Assembly (NCBI GenBank): GCA_021372695.1
Contig: JAJFTY010000124.1
Location: forward strand, 1 to 25,093
Reading direction: 5' to 3'
DNA from: Deltaproteobacteria bacterium
GTDB taxonomy: Bacteria; Desulfobacterota; Syntrophia; Syntrophales; UBA5619
DNA length: 25,093 bases
Shown here: positions 15,297 to 24,340 of the stretch, piece by piece
Layout of the letters: each line of letters starts with the position of its first letter
Position numbering within the stretch: position 1 is the first letter of the stretch
Translations under genes and position numbers: made by a program
The notes under the pieces: generated by a model
The model's database searches: none
What the model was told of the DNA's origin: nothing
Seen by the model: only the letters and a program-made list of their open reading frames with translations

Positions 15297-16979
15297 ATGC
15301 ATTTCTCCGGGGAGACATTGAATCAATCGGCCGAACTCACTGCGAAGTGGGCGGATGAGGTACGGCGTGCGGCTGAGCGGACGCCCGGCGGGGAGTCCCG
15401 GCGGTCCACGGTGTCCGACCTCGAAATCAAACGGCTCTACACCCCCGAAGATATCCAGGGGATGGATTTTGCCCGGGACATCGGCGCGCCCGGCGAATTC
15501 CCCTTCCTCCGCGGAAACCAGCCCACCGGCTACCGGGGCCGGACCTGGACCTTCCGGATGTTCTCCGGGATGGGCAGCGCGAAGGACACCAACGCGCGCT
15601 GGCACATGCTTCTGAAACAGGGGCAGACGGGGCTCAGCACCGCCTTCGACTTCCCGACGCTCATGGGCTACGACAGCGACTCCCCGAAGGCGCGCGGCGA
15701 GTGCGGCCGCTGCGGCGTCGCGATCGACACCCTCGACGATTTCATGACCCTGATGGAGGGGATCCCGATGGACCGGGTGACCACCTCCATGACGATCAAC
15801 CCCCCCGCCACGGCGCTCTGGGCGATGTACTGCGCGGCTGCGGAGAAAAAAGGGGTGGCGCTTACGAAGATCGGCGGGACGATCCAGAACGACATGCTGA
15901 AGGAGTTCATCGCCCAGAAAACCTTCATGTGCCCGCCGGAGCCGTCGGTCCGGCTGATCAGCGACACGGTCGAGTTCGGCGCGCGGCACGTCCCGAACTG
16001 GAACACGATCAGCATCAGCGGCTACCACATCCGGGAGGCGGGTTCGACGGCGGTCCAGGAACTGGCTTTCACCCTCCGCGACGGCATCGAGTATGTGGAG
16101 GATGTCATCCGCCGCAAAGGGCTCGCCGTGGATGAATTCGCCCCACGGCTCTCCTTTTTCTTCAACGCCCACATCGACTTTTTCGAGGAGATCTGCAAGA
16201 TGAGGGCGGCCCGGAGGATCTGGGCGCGCGTGATGCGCGACCGGTTCCACGCGAAGAACCCCCGCTCCTGGTGGATGCGCTTCCACACCCAGACGGCCGG
16301 CTGCTCGCTTACGGCCCAGCAGCCCTACAACAATGTGGTCCGGACGGCCATCGAGGCGCTCTCCGCGGTCCTGGGCGGGACCCAGTCTCTCCACACCAAC
16401 TCCCTCGACGAGGTGCTCTGCCTCCCCTCCGACCATGCGGTCGAAATTGCGCTTCGCACCCAGCAGATCCTGGCCGAGGAGACGGGCGTGGCCAATACCA
16501 TCGACCCGCTCGCCGGCTCCTATTTCGTGGAGTCCCTGACGAACGAGATCGAGGAAGCAACCTGGGAGTACATCAGGAAGATCGACGGGATGGGCGGGAT
16601 GATCGCGGCCATCGACAAGGGATTTCCGCAGCTCGAGATCGCCGATGCGGCCTACCGTTTCCAGCAGCAGATCGATGCCGGCGAGAAGGTGATGGTCGGC
16701 GTCAACAAGTACGCCACCGCCCAGAAGCAGGAAATTCCCGTGGTCGACATCGACGAGCGGATCGAGGAGGAGCAGATCGCGAGGCTTGCCGCCGTGAAGC
16801 GGAGCCGCGACTCCCGCGCCGTGAAGCGGGAACTCGACGCGCTGAGAGACGCGTGCAAAACGGGAAAGAACGTCATGCCCCTCTGCATCCAGGCGGTCAA
16901 GGAGATGGCCACGGTGCAGGAGATCTGCGACGTATACCGGGAGGTCTTCGGAGAATACCGGGACCCCGGGCTCTACTGA
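15297..16979 (+). CDS. B12-dependent acyl-CoA mutase large subunit, isobutyryl-CoA mutase-type active site
   Basis: 560 aa, the TIM-barrel subunit of the methylmalonyl-CoA mutase family without the B12 domain, which is encoded separately at 17081. Family blocks are strong: [66 protein letters not shown]. The two positions that set substrate are telling. Where methylmalonyl-CoA mutase has Tyr89 (RQYAGF), this protein has Phe89 (RMFSGM); where it has Arg207 holding the substrate carboxylate, this has Gln207 (FIAQK). Phe/Gln is the isobutyryl-CoA mutase pattern. Ala116 argues against the 2-hydroxyisobutyryl-CoA mutase type, which has Asp there. Predicted reaction: isobutyryl-CoA to n-butyryl-CoA via adenosylcobalamin radicals. 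The start is uncertain: ATG 15297 has GGAG directly against it, and an in-frame TTG at 15318 is possible. Confidence 0.9.
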   Translation: MHFSGETLNQSAELTAKWADEVRRAAERTPGGESRRSTVSDLEIKRLYTPEDIQGMDFARDIGAPGEFPFLRGNQPTGYRGRTWTFRMFSGMGSAKDTNARWHMLLKQGQTGLSTAFDFPTLMGYDSDSPKARGECGRCGVAIDTLDDFMTLMEGIPMDRVTTSMTINPPATALWAMYCAAAEKKGVALTKIGGTIQNDMLKEFIAQKTFMCPPEPSVRLISDTVEFGARHVPNWNTISISGYHIREAGSTAVQELAFTLRDGIEYVEDVIRRKGLAVDEFAPRLSFFFNAHIDFFEEICKMRAARRIWARVMRDRFHAKNPRSWWMRFHTQTAGCSLTAQQPYNNVVRTAIEALSAVLGGTQSLHTNSLDEVLCLPSDHAVEIALRTQQILAEETGVANTIDPLAGSYFVESLTNEIEEATWEYIRKIDGMGGMIAAIDKGFPQLEIADAAYRFQQQIDAGEKVMVGVNKYATAQKQEIPVVDIDERIEEEQIARLAAVKRSRDSRAVKRELDALRDACKTGKNVMPLCIQAVKEMATVQEICDVYREVFGEYRDPGLY

Positions 16980-16996
16980 TCAATATGGATTGATTA

Positions 16997-17072
16997 ATTA
17001 ATATGGGGACACAATACTGATTTTTGCGCTGGAAATCAGTATTGTGTCCCCATATTAATGTCCCCATATTAA
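16997..17072. repeat. Perfect 27-bp inverted repeat plus 14-bp tandem repeat between mutase genes
   Basis: Arms 16997-17023 and 17033-17059 are exact inverse complements around a 9-base loop. The unit TGTCCCCATATTAA is then repeated head to tail at 17045-17058 and 17059-17072. It fills the gap between the large- and small-subunit genes and ends 8 bases before the next start. It would fold into a very stable RNA hairpin inside the operon message. The GGGGACA/TGTCCCC form resembles mobile REP-type elements. No U-tract follows, so it is not a standard terminator. Confidence 0.9.
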
Positions 17073-17080
17073 GGACAGGA

Positions 17081-17509
17081 ATGACCGAACAAGGGTGGAA
17101 TATGGCGGAGAAAAGGATACGAATCATGGTGGCGAAACCGGGGCTCGACGGCCACGACCGCGGCGCGCGCGTTCTCGCCCGCTGTTTCCGCGATGCGGGC
17201 TTCGAGGTGATCTACACAGGCTGCCACCAGACCCCGGAACAGATCGCCGCGGCGGCGATCCAGGAGGATGTCGACCTGGTGGGCCTGAGCTGCCTCTCCG
17301 GCGCCCATCGCTACCTGTTCCCGCGCGTGGTCGAACTGCTCAGGGCGCAGGGGGCCGGCGACATCGCCGTGATCGGCGGCGGAATCATCCCCGACCAGGA
17401 CTTTCAGCTTCTCCAAGACGCGGGGATCCGGGCGATCTTCACCCCCGGCGCCGCGCTCGACGACATCGTCTCCTGGGTCCGGTCGAATATCCGGCCGCGG
17501 GGTGTATAG
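17081..17509 (+). CDS. Mutase small subunit, cobalamin-binding
   Basis: 142 aa from the ATG at 17081 (AGGACAGG just upstream); an alternative ATG at 17102 gives 135 aa. The B12-binding signature is complete: DGHDRG (23-28; His25 is the lower cobalt ligand), SCLSG and VIGGGIIP. This domain carries adenosylcobalamin for the large subunit at 15297. The split arrangement is typical of isobutyryl-CoA mutase and of some methylmalonyl-CoA mutases. The stop lies just before the MeaB gene start at 17511, so translation is probably coupled. Confidence 0.93.
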   Translation: MTEQGWNMAEKRIRIMVAKPGLDGHDRGARVLARCFRDAGFEVIYTGCHQTPEQIAAAAIQEDVDLVGLSCLSGAHRYLFPRVVELLRAQGAGDIAVIGGGIIPDQDFQLLQDAGIRAIFTPGAALDDIVSWVRSNIRPRGV

Positions 17510-17510
17510 C

Positions 17511-18491
<981 letters not shown>

Positions 18492-18509
18492 GGGGAGCAG
18501 GTGGCAGGG

Positions 18510-18668
18510 GTGTCTCCTGGACCGCTCGGATCTTTTTCCGACCCTGCTCCCTTCGGCAAACTCAGGGCAAGCCTTTTGTCATGGTGAGCTTGTCGAACCG
18601 CCGGCGGCCGCTCCGCTGTGGTGGCAGGGTGCCTGGAAAAATCTCCAAATGAGCGTCTCAGGAGACAC
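18510..18668. repeat. MITE-like element with 10-bp terminal inverted repeats
   Basis: GTGTCTCCTG (18510-18519) and CAGGAGACAC (18659-18668) bound about 159 bases of non-coding DNA, with weaker pairing continuing inward. It also contains GTGGCAGGG direct repeats just outside and inside the left end (18501, 18621) and a TTTTGTCATGGTGAGCTTGT segment typical of dispersed intergenic repeats. It separates meaB from the adenosyltransferase gene. Confidence 0.7.
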
Positions 18669-18736
18669 GACCCCGCCACCCGGTGAAAGTGGGAGTGCAG
18701 AAAAAGGAAGGCTCTGGTTTGGGGAATCGGGAAGAG

Positions 18737-19285
18737 ATGGAAGGAACCGACTGTCGCCGCAAGTACGCCCGAGGCATCGTCCAGGTCTACACCGGAAACG
18801 GCAAGGGGAAAACGACGGCGGCCTTCGGACAGGCCCTGCGCGCCGTCGGACAGGGTTTCCGGGTCTGCGTGATCCAGTTCATGAAGGGGCGAAAATACGG
18901 CGAGCTCCTCGCTGCCGAGCGCTCTCTTCCGGATCTGACCGTACATCTCGCCGGGCTGGACAGCTTCGTCATGCGGGAGAACCCCGCCCCCGTGGACATC
19001 GAACTTGCCCGCGAGGGGCTGGCGCTTGCCCGCAAGGTGATCGGCTCCGGGGAGTACCACATGGTCATCCTCGACGAGATCAACGTCGCCGTCGACTTCA
19101 AACTGATCCCCCTCGCCGAAGTGGTCGACCTGATCCGGACCCGCCCCCCCAGCCTCGACCTCATCCTCACCGGGCGCTATGCGGCGACGGAGATCATGGA
19201 CCTGGCCGACACGGTCAGCGAAATCCGTGAGGTCAAACACCACTACAGCGCCGGGATCAAAGACCGCGCCGGGATCGAATACTGA
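18737..19285 (+). CDS. Cob(I)alamin adenosyltransferase (BtuR/CobO type)
   Basis: 182 aa from the ATG at 18737 (GGGAAGAG upstream); an in-frame GTG at 18683 would add 18 residues of low quality. P-loop GNGKGKTT (20-27) binds ATP in the unusual orientation of this family. VCVIQFMKGRKYGE, VILDEINVAV and LILTGRYA are family blocks. It transfers the 5'-deoxyadenosyl group of ATP to cob(I)alamin, making the cofactor of the upstream mutase. The stop overlaps the start of the next gene (TGATG), implying coupled translation. Confidence 0.93.
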   Translation: MEGTDCRRKYARGIVQVYTGNGKGKTTAAFGQALRAVGQGFRVCVIQFMKGRKYGELLAAERSLPDLTVHLAGLDSFVMRENPAPVDIELAREGLALARKVIGSGEYHMVILDEINVAVDFKLIPLAEVVDLIRTRPPSLDLILTGRYAATEIMDLADTVSEIREVKHHYSAGIKDRAGIEY

Positions 19286-20025
19286 TGGAACTCTCCATTA
19301 TCGCATCGGGAAGCAACGGCAACTGCTATCTTGTGGAGTCGAACGGCACCTCCGTCCTGTTCGACGCTGGAAAGAGCTACCGGGAAACGGCCCAACGGAT
19401 GGCGGCGCTCGGCAAGGAGATCGGAGAGATCGACGGCATCGTCCTCTCCCACGCCCATGGCGATCATTACGAGGGGATCGGTCCGATCGCGCGCCGGCTC
19501 CATATCCCCGTCTACGCGCGGGAAGATGTCTATGCGGCATGCCGGCGGAAGATCGGAGCGGTCGATGTCCGCCACTTCAGCAGCGGCTTCCGGATCAAGG
19601 AGATGGAGATCACACCCGTCGAAACCTCGCACGACATCGCCTCCTGCGGGTTCGTCGTCGGCCGGTTCGGGCTCTTCACGGACACGGGCTGCGTGACCTC
19701 CGAGATGCGGGAAATCCTCCCGGCACTGGACGCCGTGCTCCTGGAATCGAACTACGACGAAGAGATGCTGATGAACGGACCCTACCCTCGCCATCTCAAG
19801 GAGAGGATCGCCTCGGAACGAGGCCACCTGAGCAACGACGACGCGAGCGATTTCATCAGCCGGTTCGGGCGCCATCTCTCCTGGGTCTTCCTGGCGCACC
19901 TCTCGGAGAAGAACAACAGCGCCCAGAAGGTGCGGGAAACCTTCGAATCGCTCAACGCGGACCGGCCCTACGTCATCTGCTCCCGCTTCCGGGAAACGGG
20001 GACCTTCGCCCTTCAGGAGCGCTGA
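19285..20025 (+). CDS. MBL-fold metallohydrolase (YycJ/WalJ-like)
   Basis: 246 aa. The metal-binding motif HAHGDH is at 56-61, with further ligands near TSHD and FTDTGC. A late His in FLAHLSEKNNS and the NYDEEML block match the YycJ subgroup of small metallo-beta-lactamase-fold enzymes, thought to be nucleases or DNA-linked hydrolases. The exact substrate is unknown. It is translationally coupled to the adenosyltransferase gene. Its 3' end overlaps the convergent NTPase gene by 13 bases, so no terminator separates them. Confidence 0.88.
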   Translation: MELSIIASGSNGNCYLVESNGTSVLFDAGKSYRETAQRMAALGKEIGEIDGIVLSHAHGDHYEGIGPIARRLHIPVYAREDVYAACRRKIGAVDVRHFSSGFRIKEMEITPVETSHDIASCGFVVGRFGLFTDTGCVTSEMREILPALDAVLLESNYDEEMLMNGPYPRHLKERIASERGHLSNDDASDFISRFGRHLSWVFLAHLSEKNNSAQKVRETFESLNADRPYVICSRFRETGTFALQER

Positions 20026-20624
20026 GAAGCCAAGCGTCCCAGGAGCAGGACTCTCCCGCGACTTTCAAAATGGGCCTTCAGCTTTGCCGTCTCCACCTTT
20101 TCCCGTTCGGTGAGCGTTCCTCCCCCCAGCCTTTCGCCCCAGTAGCCGTTGGCGATGACCGTTGCAGCCGGCTCCAGCCTCCGGATCAGATCTTCCGCGG
20201 TCCCCGCCTGGAGGTAGATGGTGACGTCATTGAGCAGCAGGATCTCCCGCGGCTCTCCGTCGAGCTTGCGGAAGAGGGTGTCGACGATCCGTCGATTTTG
20301 CCGTGCCTTTTCGATCGCCTCTGCCTCGGTCTTCGAACTCAGACGGGGCGGTGCGAGATGGCCGCCCAGGTAGAGAACGTCGTGCCCCTGGGGCGGCATC
20401 AGCTTTCCGCCGACGCCGGCGATCCCCTTCTCTTCGGCCAGCGCCTCCGGGATCTCCGGCGCCATATCGACGATGGCGACCCGCCCTTCGAAATCCCCCC
20501 TGGCCAGGAGCGCCGCAAGGATCCTCCTCGTCAACGTGGTCTTTCCCGTATTGACCTCTCCCAGAATCAGGGTCCTCCGGCCGAGATACTCATCGGGGTG
20601 AATTTCCGCCATCCTTCGCATCAT
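20013..20624 (-). CDS. Small P-loop NTPase, Clp1-like, next to the ECF transporter
   Basis: 203 aa from the ATG at 20624 (AAGGAG upstream); a second ATG follows immediately. The longer frame to 21161 overlaps ecfT and is not real. Walker A GEVNTGKTT (22-30) follows a short RRTLIL strand, and the Asp of VAIVDMAPE may be Walker B-like. Later segments LNDVTIYLQAG and ANGYWGE could be switch regions. The short P-loop domain resembles the Clp1/polynucleotide-kinase group, but the substrate is unknown. It is the last gene of the transporter operon, 17 bases after ecfT. A role with the transporter is inferred only from position. Confidence 0.7.
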   Translation of the reverse strand: MMRRMAEIHPDEYLGRRTLILGEVNTGKTTLTRRILAALLARGDFEGRVAIVDMAPEIPEALAEEKGIAGVGGKLMPPQGHDVLYLGGHLAPPRLSSKTEAEAIEKARQNRRIVDTLFRKLDGEPREILLLNDVTIYLQAGTAEDLIRRLEPAATVIANGYWGERLGGGTLTEREKVETAKLKAHFESRGRVLLLGRLASQRS

Positions 20625-20641
20625 GCTCTCCTTGTCCTGCG

Positions 20642-21307
20642 CTACCCCCAGACCTGCTGCCCGAACAGGCAGAGGACCAGGACCAGCAGACCGGCGGACA
20701 ATGCGCACCAATCCCGCGTCCGCATCCGGTAATCTTCGAGGAAGGTCCGCCCGGACCGTCCGAAACCCCTCGCCTCCATGGCCTCGGCCAGTGCCTCCGC
20801 GATCTGAAACGTCTGGATCAGGACCGGCCCCAGAAATGCCGGATATTGCCGCAGAGCCGACCATCCCGGCTCCAGGGGGATGCCCCGGGCCCGTTGGGCG
20901 TCCAGGACGTTTCGGACCCTCCGGCCGATCGTCGGTACAAACCGCAGTGACGTGCTGATCACAAAGGCGACGACATAGGGCATCCCGATCTTGACCAGAG
21001 CATTTCCCAGATCCTCGGGCAGGGTGGTGCTGAAGAAGACAAAGAATACCGAAACAAGCGTCAGCAGCTTCACGGCGGCAAGCAAAGCGGCTTGCACATC
21101 CGCGGTCCACCAGACGACCGCACCGAAGAAGAGCGACATGGGGAGTGCCATCCGCAGCCAACGCAGGTACGCTCGGGCTTTGCCGATGAGGACGACGAAG
21201 AGCAGAAGCGCCCCGCCAATGACGGTCGCCCAGCCCAGCCGGACCGCTGCGATGGTCAGGCCGGCATAGGCCACGGCCAGCAGGAGCTTGGTGCGCGGAT
21301 CAAGCAT
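20642..21307 (-). CDS. ecfT: ECF transporter transmembrane component EcfT
   Basis: 221 aa from the ATG at 21307, with GGAGGGGG about six bases upstream; the extra 15 residues of the longer frame are rejected. The membrane part has several helices (LLLAVAYAGLTIAAV, IGGALLLFVVLIG, LLTLVSVFFVFFS). The C-terminal coupling region has two Ala-Arg-Gly motifs (QRARGIPLEP and MEARGFGRSG), which dock to the ATPase domains. It connects the S-component ThiW to the EcfA ATPase. Its start overlaps the end of the ecfA gene by 8 bases. Confidence 0.92.
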   Translation of the reverse strand: MLDPRTKLLLAVAYAGLTIAAVRLGWATVIGGALLLFVVLIGKARAYLRWLRMALPMSLFFGAVVWWTADVQAALLAAVKLLTLVSVFFVFFSTTLPEDLGNALVKIGMPYVVAFVISTSLRFVPTIGRRVRNVLDAQRARGIPLEPGWSALRQYPAFLGPVLIQTFQIAEALAEAMEARGFGRSGRTFLEDYRMRTRDWCALSAGLLVLVLCLFGQQVWG

Positions 21308-22967
21308 CGCTGCCCCCTCCCGGCCCGAGTGCGCCTGCGCGGGCGCGCCCATCGGCCGAAAATATCCGGAAAGAGTCGGTCGGTTCGAGGTGGGCGCGCT
21401 CCATGGCGGCCCCGTCGGACATCACCTCCCAGGGGGTGCCCTCGGCAACCACCTCTCCCCGGGCCAGCAGGATCCACCGATGGGCGTTCTGTTCCGCAAA
21501 GGAGAGGTCATGCGTTACCAGCACCATGGCCTGACCCTGCGAACGCAGGTCGGCCAGCAGGGTTCCCAGGATGCTCCGGAAGTGCCAGTCCTGGCCGGCC
21601 GTCGGCTCGTCCAGCGCGAGAATGGCCGGCCGGTGGGCCAGCGCCGCGGCAAATGCCACCCGCTTCTTTTCCCCATCGCTCAACCGGTAGGGGGCGCGCT
21701 CAAGGAGCGGCTCCAGGCGGAAGAGCCTGACCAGTTCCCGGAGCCACGCCTCATCACGGAGCCCCAGAGCCCGGGGTCCCACGAGAATCTCATCCCATAC
21801 CGTCAGCTTGAAGAACTGGTTGTTCGGGTTCTGAAAGGCGATGCCCACCCGGCGGGCCAGCTCCGAGACCCTGACCCGGGAGGCGTCCTCGCCCATTACC
21901 CGCACCTGTCCGCGGGTCGGACGATAGAGTCCGTTGAAATGTTTCAGCAATGCGGTTTTCCCGGCGCCGTTGGCCCCCACGATCGCCAGGGATTCGCCCC
22001 GGTGCAGCGCGAAGCTGACGTCGCGCAGGATGCGGGAGCCGTTCAGGTTGAATGAGACCCGCTCCAACTCCAGCACCGTCTCGGACGCAGCCGCAGGCAG
22101 GGAGGGCGGAACGGTTCTCAGACCGGTCGGCAGGAGAGAGGACGGCGAATCCCGCCATTCAAGCGCCTCGACGCTGAGAGGAAGGGGCGAGAGCCCCAGA
22201 CGCCGGCCGGCGCGGACCGGGAGCGGCAATTCCAGGCCGAACGGCTCCACGTCGCGGGCGAGCAGCTGGTCGGGTGCGCCGTCCAGCACGATCCGACCCC
22301 GGTGCAGCACCGCCATCCGCTGAACGTCCGGCAGCGTATAGGACAGGCGGTGTTCGCTGACCACCACCCCTGTGCCCTGCCGGTGGATCGCCCTCAGCGC
22401 CGCCCGCACCCGCTGCACGCTGAAAGGGTCCAAGTTTGCATAAGGCTCATCCAGCACCAGCAGTTGGGGACCGACCGCAAGCGCTGCGGCAATGGCGACC
22501 AGTTGCTGCTCCCCGCCTGACAACTCCTGGGGGTTCCGCTCGAGGAGCTCCGAGAGGTTCAACAGCCGCGCAGCTTCCGCAATCCGTTCCCGGATCTCGG
22601 GCCGGGGAAGCCCCAGGCTTTCCAGGCCGAACGCGATCTCCCGGGCCACGCTGGCATTGAAGAGCTGGATTTCCGGGTTCTGGAAAACCATCCCCACCTG
22701 CCCGAAGAGGTCGGCAACGGTTTGCCCGGCAGTGGATTTTTCGGCGATGCGGACCTCGCCCCGCAGGCGTCCGCCGTAGAAGTGGGGAATCAGGCCGTTG
22801 AAGGTACGGCAAAGCGTCGATTTGCCGGATCCGCTGGCGCCGCAAAGGAGCAGATACTCCCCGGGGGCGATGCGCAGGTCCACGCCCTCCAGCACGTACT
22901 CCGCGTCCTCTTCCCGGTAGGCGTACCCGAGCCGGTCGGCTTCGGCGATCCATGAAGGCGCCGTCAT
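21300..22967 (-). CDS. ecfA: ECF transporter ATPase, two domains fused
   Basis: 555 aa carrying two ABC ATPase domains in one chain (EcfA1-EcfA2 or YkoD type). Domain 1: Walker A GASGSGKST, signature LSGGEQQ, Walker B LLVLDEP. Domain 2 (from about residue 300): GANGAGKTA, LSDGEKKR and ILALDEP. The second signature, LSDGE, is a common variant in EcfA subunits. A Pro-, Ser- and Leu-rich linker (about 265-295) joins the halves. It energises uptake with EcfT and ThiW. The start is 3 bases after the ThiW stop. Confidence 0.93.
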   Translation of the reverse strand: MTAPSWIAEADRLGYAYREEDAEYVLEGVDLRIAPGEYLLLCGASGSGKSTLCRTFNGLIPHFYGGRLRGEVRIAEKSTAGQTVADLFGQVGMVFQNPEIQLFNASVAREIAFGLESLGLPRPEIRERIAEAARLLNLSELLERNPQELSGGEQQLVAIAAALAVGPQLLVLDEPYANLDPFSVQRVRAALRAIHRQGTGVVVSEHRLSYTLPDVQRMAVLHRGRIVLDGAPDQLLARDVEPFGLELPLPVRAGRRLGLSPLPLSVEALEWRDSPSSLLPTGLRTVPPSLPAAASETVLELERVSFNLNGSRILRDVSFALHRGESLAIVGANGAGKTALLKHFNGLYRPTRGQVRVMGEDASRVRVSELARRVGIAFQNPNNQFFKLTVWDEILVGPRALGLRDEAWLRELVRLFRLEPLLERAPYRLSDGEKKRVAFAAALAHRPAILALDEPTAGQDWHFRSILGTLLADLRSQGQAMVLVTHDLSFAEQNAHRWILLARGEVVAEGTPWEVMSDGAAMERAHLEPTDSFRIFSADGRARAGALGPGGGSDA

Positions 22968-22970
22968 CGA

Positions 22971-23501
22971 CTACGCCTTCAGGTGAACGATGTCGGCGCG
23001 CTCCAGCAGCCTCAAAGCCAGCACCCCCAGAACAGCGCCCGCGAGCGAACTGGTAAAAAAGGATGGGATCAGGGCCAGCAGGGGGATGATCGTCCCCATG
23101 AACAGCGGGGCCACAAGCATGGCGCTGACCACCGGCGCGATAACGCCGGTGCCGAGGATCTCTCCGGCGGCGCCCGCGTAAATGCTCCGGGTGTAGCGAT
23201 AGCAAAGGCCCGCCAGAAGGGCGCCGATCATCCCGCCCGGAAAGGCCAGCAGGGTTCCCAGCCCCATGGCATTGCGCAGGGCGGCGATGATGGCCGCGAT
23301 GGCCACCGCCCACCAGGGGCCCAGCAGCACCGCGCCGACCACGTTGACGAAGTGCTGGGTGGGGTTGATTTTGGCGATGCCGACCGGAATCGAGGTGTAG
23401 GGGGCCAGCGCCACCCCCATCGCCACCAGCACGACGGCATAGGCCGCCTTGCGGGAGTCTGTTCCCGTTATGACTTTCGAACCCTTTTTTTCTGTAACCA
23501 T
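22971..23501 (-). CDS. thiW: ThiW-type S-component of an ECF transporter
   Basis: 176 aa, five to six transmembrane helices after a short polar N-terminus. Characteristic segments: PVGIAKINPTQHFVNVVG, GPWWAVAIAAIIAALRN and LAFPGGMIGALLAG. The ThiW family is predicted to bind a thiamine precursor, probably the thiazole moiety. The ATPase and EcfT genes follow directly and ThiE lies upstream, which supports this. GGAGA lies eight bases before ATG. No TPP riboswitch was recognised upstream. Confidence 0.88.
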   Translation of the reverse strand: MVTEKKGSKVITGTDSRKAAYAVVLVAMGVALAPYTSIPVGIAKINPTQHFVNVVGAVLLGPWWAVAIAAIIAALRNAMGLGTLLAFPGGMIGALLAGLCYRYTRSIYAGAAGEILGTGVIAPVVSAMLVAPLFMGTIIPLLALIPSFFTSSLAGAVLGVLALRLLERADIVHLKA

Positions 23502-23518
23502 TCAACGTTCTCCAAATG

Positions 23519-23640
23519 CCCCCTCCCCTTTGTCCCCTCCCGCGAGGGGATGGGAAAAATTACTTTTCCATCCCGTGATAGAGGAGGGGAAATATACTTC
23601 TCCCTTCCCTTTGACGGGAGAGGGTTCGGGTGGGGTACAA
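23519..23640. repeat. Palindromic intergenic repeat between thiE and thiW
   Basis: The interval is made of short complementary CCCCTCCC and GGGGAGGG-type blocks. It includes a hairpin at 23548-23573 (GGATGGGAAAA paired with CTTTTCCATCC, one bulge). The GACGGGAGAGGGTTCGGGTG segment is typical of dispersed intergenic repeats. It lies inside the thiamine operon on the minus strand. Confidence 0.6.
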
Positions 23641-23660
23641 ATATCGTATCCTTGTCTTCG

Positions 23661-24299
23661 CTATCTCTTTGCCCCTCTCACCAGGGAGAAGAGCTGCCGG
23701 GCCGCTTCCCGGATCTCCTTCCGCGCCATGACGGCGGACACCACCGCCACCCCGTCCACCCCGGTTGCCATGACCGGCACGGCATTCCCCACGTCGATGC
23801 CGCCGATGGCGACCACCGGGATCCTGAGGGCCGCCTTGATCTCCCGGAGCTCTTCCAGGCTGACCTGATCCGTCGCCTGCTTCGTGGCCGTCGGAAAGAC
23901 GGCGCCCACCCCCAGATAGTCTGCGCCCTCGGCCTGGAGCGAAAGCGCTTCTCCGACCGTGGCGGCGGAAGCGCCGATGATCTTGCCTTTGCCCAGCAGC
24001 TTGCGGGCGACCGGCACGGTCAGGTCTTCCGGACCCACATGGACGCCGTCGGCGCCGGCTGCCAAGGCGATGTCGATTCGATCGTTGACGATGAGCGGGA
24101 TGCGGTATCGGTCGGTAACGGCCTTCACCTTTTGCGCCAGTTCGAGAAACTCTCTCGACGAGACCTCTTTTTCACGGAGCTGAACGATGGTGGCCCCGCC
24201 GAGAATGGCCTCTTCGACGCCCTCCCAGAGGCTCCTTTCCCCGAGCCAGCGGCGGTCCGTGACGAGGTACAGGGTGTAATCCATCTTTTTCTCGATCAT
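23661..24299 (-). CDS. thiE: Thiamine-phosphate synthase
   Basis: 212 aa TIM-barrel enzyme joining hydroxymethylpyrimidine diphosphate and thiazole phosphate to make thiamine phosphate. Family blocks in order: LYLVTDR, VQLREKE, NDRIDIALAAGADGVHVGPE, GVGAVFPTATK and VAIGGI. The length is typical. The start is supported by GAGGAAAG upstream. It lies 41 bases after the prenyltransferase gene and upstream of thiW, so the operon pairs thiamine assembly with precursor uptake. Confidence 0.95.
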   Translation of the reverse strand: MIEKKMDYTLYLVTDRRWLGERSLWEGVEEAILGGATIVQLREKEVSSREFLELAQKVKAVTDRYRIPLIVNDRIDIALAAGADGVHVGPEDLTVPVARKLLGKGKIIGASAATVGEALSLQAEGADYLGVGAVFPTATKQATDQVSLEELREIKAALRIPVVAIGGIDVGNAVPVMATGVDGVAVVSAVMARKEIREAARQLFSLVRGAKR

Positions 24300-24340
24300 C
24301 TCTCTTTCCTCACAGCATTGCTCGACTGGCCCCGGTCCAT

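Noticed and set aside
15230..15358. 42-codon frame overlapping the mutase start
   Set aside because: Reads plausibly (LNRSLILEQILTGKVV) but has no ribosome site and overlaps the mutase gene. Kept only as a possible leader peptide.
19179..20732. 517-codon plus-strand open frame
   Set aside because: Overlaps the MBL-fold and NTPase genes in a different phase, is Arg- and Pro-rich and has no domains.
23502..23660. TPP riboswitch upstream of thiW
   Set aside because: The conserved CUGAGA and related TPP-aptamer segments were not found on the minus strand. The interval is a palindromic repeat instead.
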